A stretch of DNA of 12,713 bases from positions 1 to 12,713 of the forward strand of contig LSSL01006919.1 of assembly GCA_001953115.1 (NCBI GenBank), read 5' to 3'. The stretch comes from Smittium mucronatum (lineage: Eukaryota; Kickxellomycota; Harpellomycetes; Harpellales; Legeriomycetaceae). The translations under genes and the position numbers were made by a program. The notes beneath the pieces were generated by a model. It did no database searches, was not told the origin of the DNA, and was given only the letters and a program-made list of their open reading frames with translations. This document shows, in pieces, positions 9,255-12,713 of the stretch (the stretch's first letter is position 1; every line of letters starts with the position of its first letter).

Positions 9255-9787
9255 TTAAATTATAAAAAATTGAGGTAGCCTTAAGAACATTATATTAAGT
9301 AAACTTTTTATAAAAGTTAAACATGTACTGGGTGATAAGTGTGATTATATATATTTATCATTGGTGGTTGCTGATGAATAATTTTTAATACAAGACTTTA
9401 TATTACATTTACAGCTATTTTTTCAATCAAATTCAATAACTCTTCATTTATATTATGAAATTTTATACAGAAAAACTCGCAAATAAGCTGTATAAATTTA
9501 TCATAATATACGCATTCTCAAAATAAGAGTAGAAAAATTACAATTTTACAACATAAGGTTATTTTAATGTGTATCAAGCACGAATAATAACTCGAAGCTG
9601 ATTTCTTTTTTGGGTGTTTTTATTTATTTATGTGTATTAGATTTTATGTAAGATTTTTTTATACTCCATTTCTAAAGCTTGGTAATACCATTTCCTTCTG
9701 ATACTAATATAACTTTACCGGGGGATTAAAAGATTATTAGACTATCTTTATGATATAATATAAAAGTTAAAGAAATTTCTATTAATT

Positions 9788-9800
9788 TTATTATTATTAT
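9788..9800 (+). repeat. Short (TTA)4 repeat
   Basis: Four TTA units plus one base. It is the first of three TAA-class repeats within about 400 bases. Confidence 0.6.
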
Positions 9801-9936
9801 ATTAAATTTAATATTAAAAAAATTTAAACAAATTCTGTCCAAACATCTGATTTCCAACCATAAGAAAGTAATTATTCAAAAATTTTAGAAAAACGATTTT
9901 TTAGCAATTTTTTTTAAAAATTACATTATTAACTAG

Positions 9937-9951
9937 AATAATAATAATAAT
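9937..9951 (+). repeat. (AAT)5 microsatellite
   Basis: Five AAT units, followed by AAATCGCTCC. Like the next repeat, it ends close to a CG dinucleotide. Confidence 0.75.
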
Positions 9952-10168
9952 AAATCGCTCCTATTTTGCTATTTTTATACTTTTCATTATGCTGAATTTT
10001 TTTTATGTTTACTCTAGTTTTTTTTCGTCGCTTTTTCGATAAATGGCTTAATATGAGTATTCTTGCATAATTTTTTTACGATAAAATATTGAATTATATT
10101 TTATAGCCGAGTAAAAACTACTAACCGATTTTCCAAGTATTATTTCAATGAAAATTTTAATGCCTGTA

Positions 10169-10190
10169 TAATAATAATAATAATAATAAT
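10169..10190 (+). repeat. (TAA)7 microsatellite
   Basis: Seven TAA units plus T, 22 bases uninterrupted, followed by CGATC. It is the longest trinucleotide repeat in the window. Confidence 0.85.
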
Positions 10191-11129
10191 CGATCAATAG
10201 AATAAATTGATTTTTTTAGTCAAGTTTTTATTTTTATTTGATAAAAATTATTTTTTATTGAGTTTTTGCTGCAATAGATAACATTGCAAATTTAATCTAA
10301 ATTTATAATATTTTAACTTTTAATTTTCGCTAAAATTGGTTAAGAGTAGACTGAATATAAAAAAATCGACTGATTTGGCATATAATAGGATATTTTAAGC
10401 AATTTCAGATGAATATGAAAATAAAGCCAATAATTGTACCATTTTATTAGTCCATTTTTGATTAATTTACATTAAATTAGGTAGACGAAGTTATTTAGTT
10501 TTTTGGAATGAATAAAAAATGATGATTGAATATTTTATAGATAAATAAAACCAAATCAATTTGTTTCAAATATTTTCAAAAAATTCCAAAAAAAATTATA
10601 AAAATAAGCTATGTCTATAAGAAATTTATTAATTGAGAAAATAGTATTTTTACGCATAAAATTACATATATTTTTAGGTTTGGATTTATTTGAAAATTAA
10701 ATAATCCATCAAATAATTGAGTGGTTTTAAATATAATGATTTAATATTAGGTTATAATTTTTTTCTTTTTTAGAATAAAAATATCTTTACAAACTTGTAT
10801 ATCGAATTTCAAAAATAAATATAATTAAATCTTGGTTATCAAAATAAAATTTAAAAATAACTTTAAATCATCGCTATATTCAAAATTTAGCCTAAATGAA
10901 ATATAAATAATAAAATTAAATCTTATTTGAATAGTTATTTGAGCTTGAATGTGCGTTCCTCACAAAGATAATTCATGCCAGATTATATTTTTTGTACCAT
11001 ATTTATATTGATTTTCTTTCTTTCTAGTATGAATAAATAAAATATTTAGCTTTTAATACATAAAATATATAATAAAAATTTCAAAAAATAATCCAAGTTG
11101 GTCTATTAAATGTTATCTAAGCCTGTGAA

Positions 11130-11162
11130 GGTGAATACCTACCATTTTTTAACTTATTCACC
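11130..11162. repeat. 8-bp inverted repeat
   Basis: GGTGAATA (11130-11137) and TATTCACC (11155-11162) pair perfectly across a 17-base spacer that contains a T run. It is the most GC-containing stem in this part of the window. It could be a small element end or a chance match. Confidence 0.35.
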
Positions 11163-11815
11163 GCTATATTTTCCAAATACTTTTAAAATGTCCATAATAC
11201 TTCAAGGGAGTGATCGAATTTTTTTTAAAGTTTTTTATTGCCCCTAACCCATTTTCTAAGCCTCCATAAATACCACCACTTATTATCCATTTAAAATAAA
11301 AAAAGTAAAATAAACTCATGTAGTAGTGATAGATTGTCTATATAATAATCTTGTTTTTAATTTCGTTTCAAAAAAAGAGTCAAAGACTAATATTATTCGG
11401 TGCAATGAAAAATTATCCTAGTTGAAAGAAAACTATTCTAAAGGTTTTGCATAATGTAGTTTGTTTTTTTAATGCGGTAAATAAGGTGCAATTTAAATAT
11501 AGCAAAATATAAAAATTTCCCTATTTATGTTTGTACGCTTGTAAAAAATACTCCTTGTATAAAGAAATTTTATTTATTTCTTTTAAAAAGTTAAAAAATC
11601 AAGGGAGAATCAAAAAAAAGATTTATTCAAGATTTTTAATTCATTTTTAACCAAACTTTAAATCTAATGCACAAGAATTTTTTTTTAGAAACCATCTCAA
11701 TAAATTTGTATAAATCAACGAGTGTATGATTTTACACAGCTTCAAATCGAACGAATAAAAAAAATCATTTCGATTTAATGAAATATAAATGAAATAGGTG
11801 ATATCTAGTTGTTTA

Positions 11816-12025
11816 ATGGAGCTTATAACTATAGATCATTTAGAGATAGAAAACAGTCAAGTTTATTTATATTTTGCTCGAAAATCGAGTGAATTATCTT
11901 TTTTTGATTTAAAATCGTTCAGTTATTTGATTGGTTATTTGATTTTTAAAATAAATCCAAACTTAACAATATATAAGATTTTATATATAAAAAAACTGTT
12001 TTCTCAATTAATAAATTGCATATAG
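11816..12025 (+). CDS. Possible small ORF, 69 aa, hypothetical
   Basis: ATG at 11816 to TAG at 12023-12025. The product begins MELITIDHLEIENSQVYLYF and is richer in Asp/Glu/Ser in its first half than other AT-rich frames in the window, then becomes Leu/Ile/Lys/Phe-rich. No domain is recognised. At about 80% A+T several open frames of this length are expected by chance in 12.7 kb, and there is no promoter, intron or conserved motif to lift it above that background. It could be an exon or decayed fragment of a larger element, but a chance ORF is the simplest reading. Confidence 0.15.
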   Translation: MELITIDHLEIENSQVYLYFARKSSELSFFDLKSFSYLIGYLIFKINPNLTIYKILYIKKLFSQLINCI

Positions 12026-12345
12026 ACATAGTATATTTCAACAATTTTTATTAAAATTTTCAAAAATATTTTGAGCGACTGAATCCGTTATTATTTATTT
12101 AAAAAATAGTATGTAATCGTTCTTTATTGAATTCAAAGGTTAAATTTTTTTCGTTTACCTAATTTAATGGGATTAGTCTAAAATGGCTTAATAAAATGGC
12201 ACGAATATTGGCTGAATTTGCATATTCATCGGAAGTTGCTTGAAATAACAGATTTTTCTATAAACAGTCGAATCTAAACCGATTTAGACATAACTCATCA
12301 GTTAACTTTAAGAATCCTCAATTCAACACAAGTATTTTATATATA
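12026..12345. other. AT-rich spacer before the transposon end
   Basis: Mostly AT-rich and without a supported gene. A + strand frame is open from 12163 with one TGA at 12241-12243 and continues to TGA at 12400-12402, but it runs across the transposon end and is likely fortuitous. A small hairpin (TCTAAA/TTTAGA) lies at 12273-12288. Confidence 0.55.
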
Positions 12346-12347
12346 TA

Positions 12348-12413
12348 CAGGGGTTTCTCTGAGAGCGGACACTTCCCTATTAATTTTTTACTATTTTCCT
12401 GATTCGGAGACTT
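12348..12413. repeat. Terminal inverted repeat region with subterminal CGGACACTT-type repeats
   Basis: The outer boundary is C at 12348, just after the TA target. The two 9-bp motifs, CGGACACTT (12366-12374) and CGGAGACTT (12405-12413), are direct repeats in the same orientation. Their G+C content stands out against the flanks. The partner inverted repeat is not present elsewhere in this window. Confidence 0.55.
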
Positions 12414-12441
12414 TTAAAAAGCTCTATGTATATATTTATTA

Positions 12442-12713
12442 TTATCTCAAATTTAATTCCAAAAGAAGAATCCGCCTATCGAATAATATGGAAACTTTAT
12501 TAGAGTCAGCATGTTTTTCTAAATTAATTTCTTGGAAAAAATATGGTTTTATTTTAATCAATGGTTTACATAGTATAAAAAAAGTTTGACCTTGAAAGAA
12601 TTCCCACATTTGCGATTGATTTTTTATTTTTATTTTAAGAAATTTATATAAAGGATTTAAATTCCAGTATAAAACATAAAAAAAATACATTAAAAAGTGC
12701 AAAAAACATACTC
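12442..12713 (-). CDS. Partial open frame inside the transposon, unrecognised
   Basis: On the - strand a frame is open from the window edge to TAA at 12442-12444, about 90 codons with no stop. It ends roughly 95 bases inside the transposon terminus, where the C-terminal end of a transposase gene would lie. The residues (ending HADSNKVSILFDRRILLLEL plus a few more) show no DDE triad or helix-turn-helix, and I cannot align them to the C-terminus of a pogo-family transposase. A + strand frame in the same place (reading NSKRRIRLSNNMETLLESAC) is open too for over 40 codons. Chance open frames of this length occur about once per window at this composition, so the call is weak. Confidence 0.17.
   Translation of the reverse strand, partial: VCFLHFLMYFFYVLYWNLNPLYKFLKIKIKNQSQMWEFFQGQTFFILCKPLIKIKPYFFQEINLEKHADSNKVSILFDRRILLLELNLR

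Larger units (their letters stand above)
9255..11797. other. AT-rich stretch with microsatellites, no gene
   Basis: About 2.5 kb at roughly 20% G+C with frequent stops. It holds three TAA-type microsatellites (9788-9800, 9937-9951, 10169-10190). A patch of less biased sequence at 11100-11290 contains a hairpin (11130-11162) and a 21-codon - strand frame (11290-11225, Trp/Arg-rich) that is too short to call. No RNA gene or transposon end was identified. Confidence 0.7.
12346..12713. mobile_element. One end of a pogo/Tigger-like DNA transposon (Tc1/mariner superfamily), other end outside window
   Basis: A TA dinucleotide at 12346-12347 is followed by CAGGGGTTTCTCTGAGAGCG and then CGGACACTT at 12366-12374. 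Ends starting CAG next to TA, with a CTCT...CGGACACTT body, are typical of pogo/Tigger-type elements as I know them; these insert at TA by a DDE transposase. A second subterminal copy, CGGAGACTT, lies at 12405-12413 with one mismatch, 39 bases further in. Repeated CGGACAC motifs near the ends are commonly the transposase binding sites in this group. The interior runs to the right and the window ends before the opposite inverted repeat. No DDE or helix-turn-helix motif is visible in the 300 bases available, so the element could be autonomous, degraded or a MITE. Confidence 0.6.

Noticed and set aside
12163..12399. + strand frame with a single TGA that reads through the transposon end
   Set aside because: A real gene would not be expected to read through a transposon terminus. 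The length is within chance and no motif is visible.

Overview
The window looks like a gene-poor stretch of an extremely AT-rich eukaryotic nuclear genome. By eye the bulk is about 80% A+T, with many A/T homopolymers, short TA- and TAA-type repeats and stop codons in all six frames every few dozen bases. I found no bacterial operon structure, tRNA, rRNA, CRISPR array or recognisable mitochondrial or plastid gene. A pogo/Tigger-like transposon end near the right edge and a possible poly(A)-tailed retroposed end near the left edge both point to a eukaryote. The lineage is not resolved: an AT-rich invertebrate such as some parasitoid wasps, aphids, cnidarians or myxozoans, or an AT-rich early-diverging fungus, would all fit. 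CA and TG dinucleotides are still common, so a fungal RIP (repeat-induced point mutation) origin of the AT-richness is not obvious.

Layout. Positions 1-455 are a GC-rich island (about 45-50% G+C). It is followed at 504-538 by an AATAAA hexamer and an A-rich tail, and reads best as the 3' end of a retroposed transcript or retroelement on the + strand. Positions 541-6292 are an AT-rich desert with only short ORFs expected by chance, a 20-bp palindrome and small repeats. Positions 6293-7110 are a second, sharply bounded GC-rich island. It has a non-coding leader of about 290 bases and one clear ORF (6585-7097, + strand, 170 aa), the only strong protein-coding signal in the window; its family is not recognised. 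Positions 7111-8082 are AT desert again.

Positions 8083-9254 have an intermediate composition (about 30% G+C) and hold a chain of short open segments, mostly on the - strand, broken by stops and frame changes. This is best read as a decayed gene or transposon. Positions 9255-11797 are AT-rich with a cluster of TAA/AAT microsatellites. A 69-codon ORF at 11816-12025 is possible but weak. From 12346 to the window end lies one terminal inverted repeat and the interior of a TA-inserted DNA transposon whose other end is outside the window.

How the parts relate. There is no operon or pathway here. The likely story is an AT-rich intergenic or heterochromatic region that has received mobile elements of different ages: two compositionally foreign islands that may come from one element family (the 6293-7110 island as a 5' part, the 1-538 island as a 3' part), an older decayed element at 8.1-9.25 kb, and a Tc1/mariner-superfamily element at the right edge.
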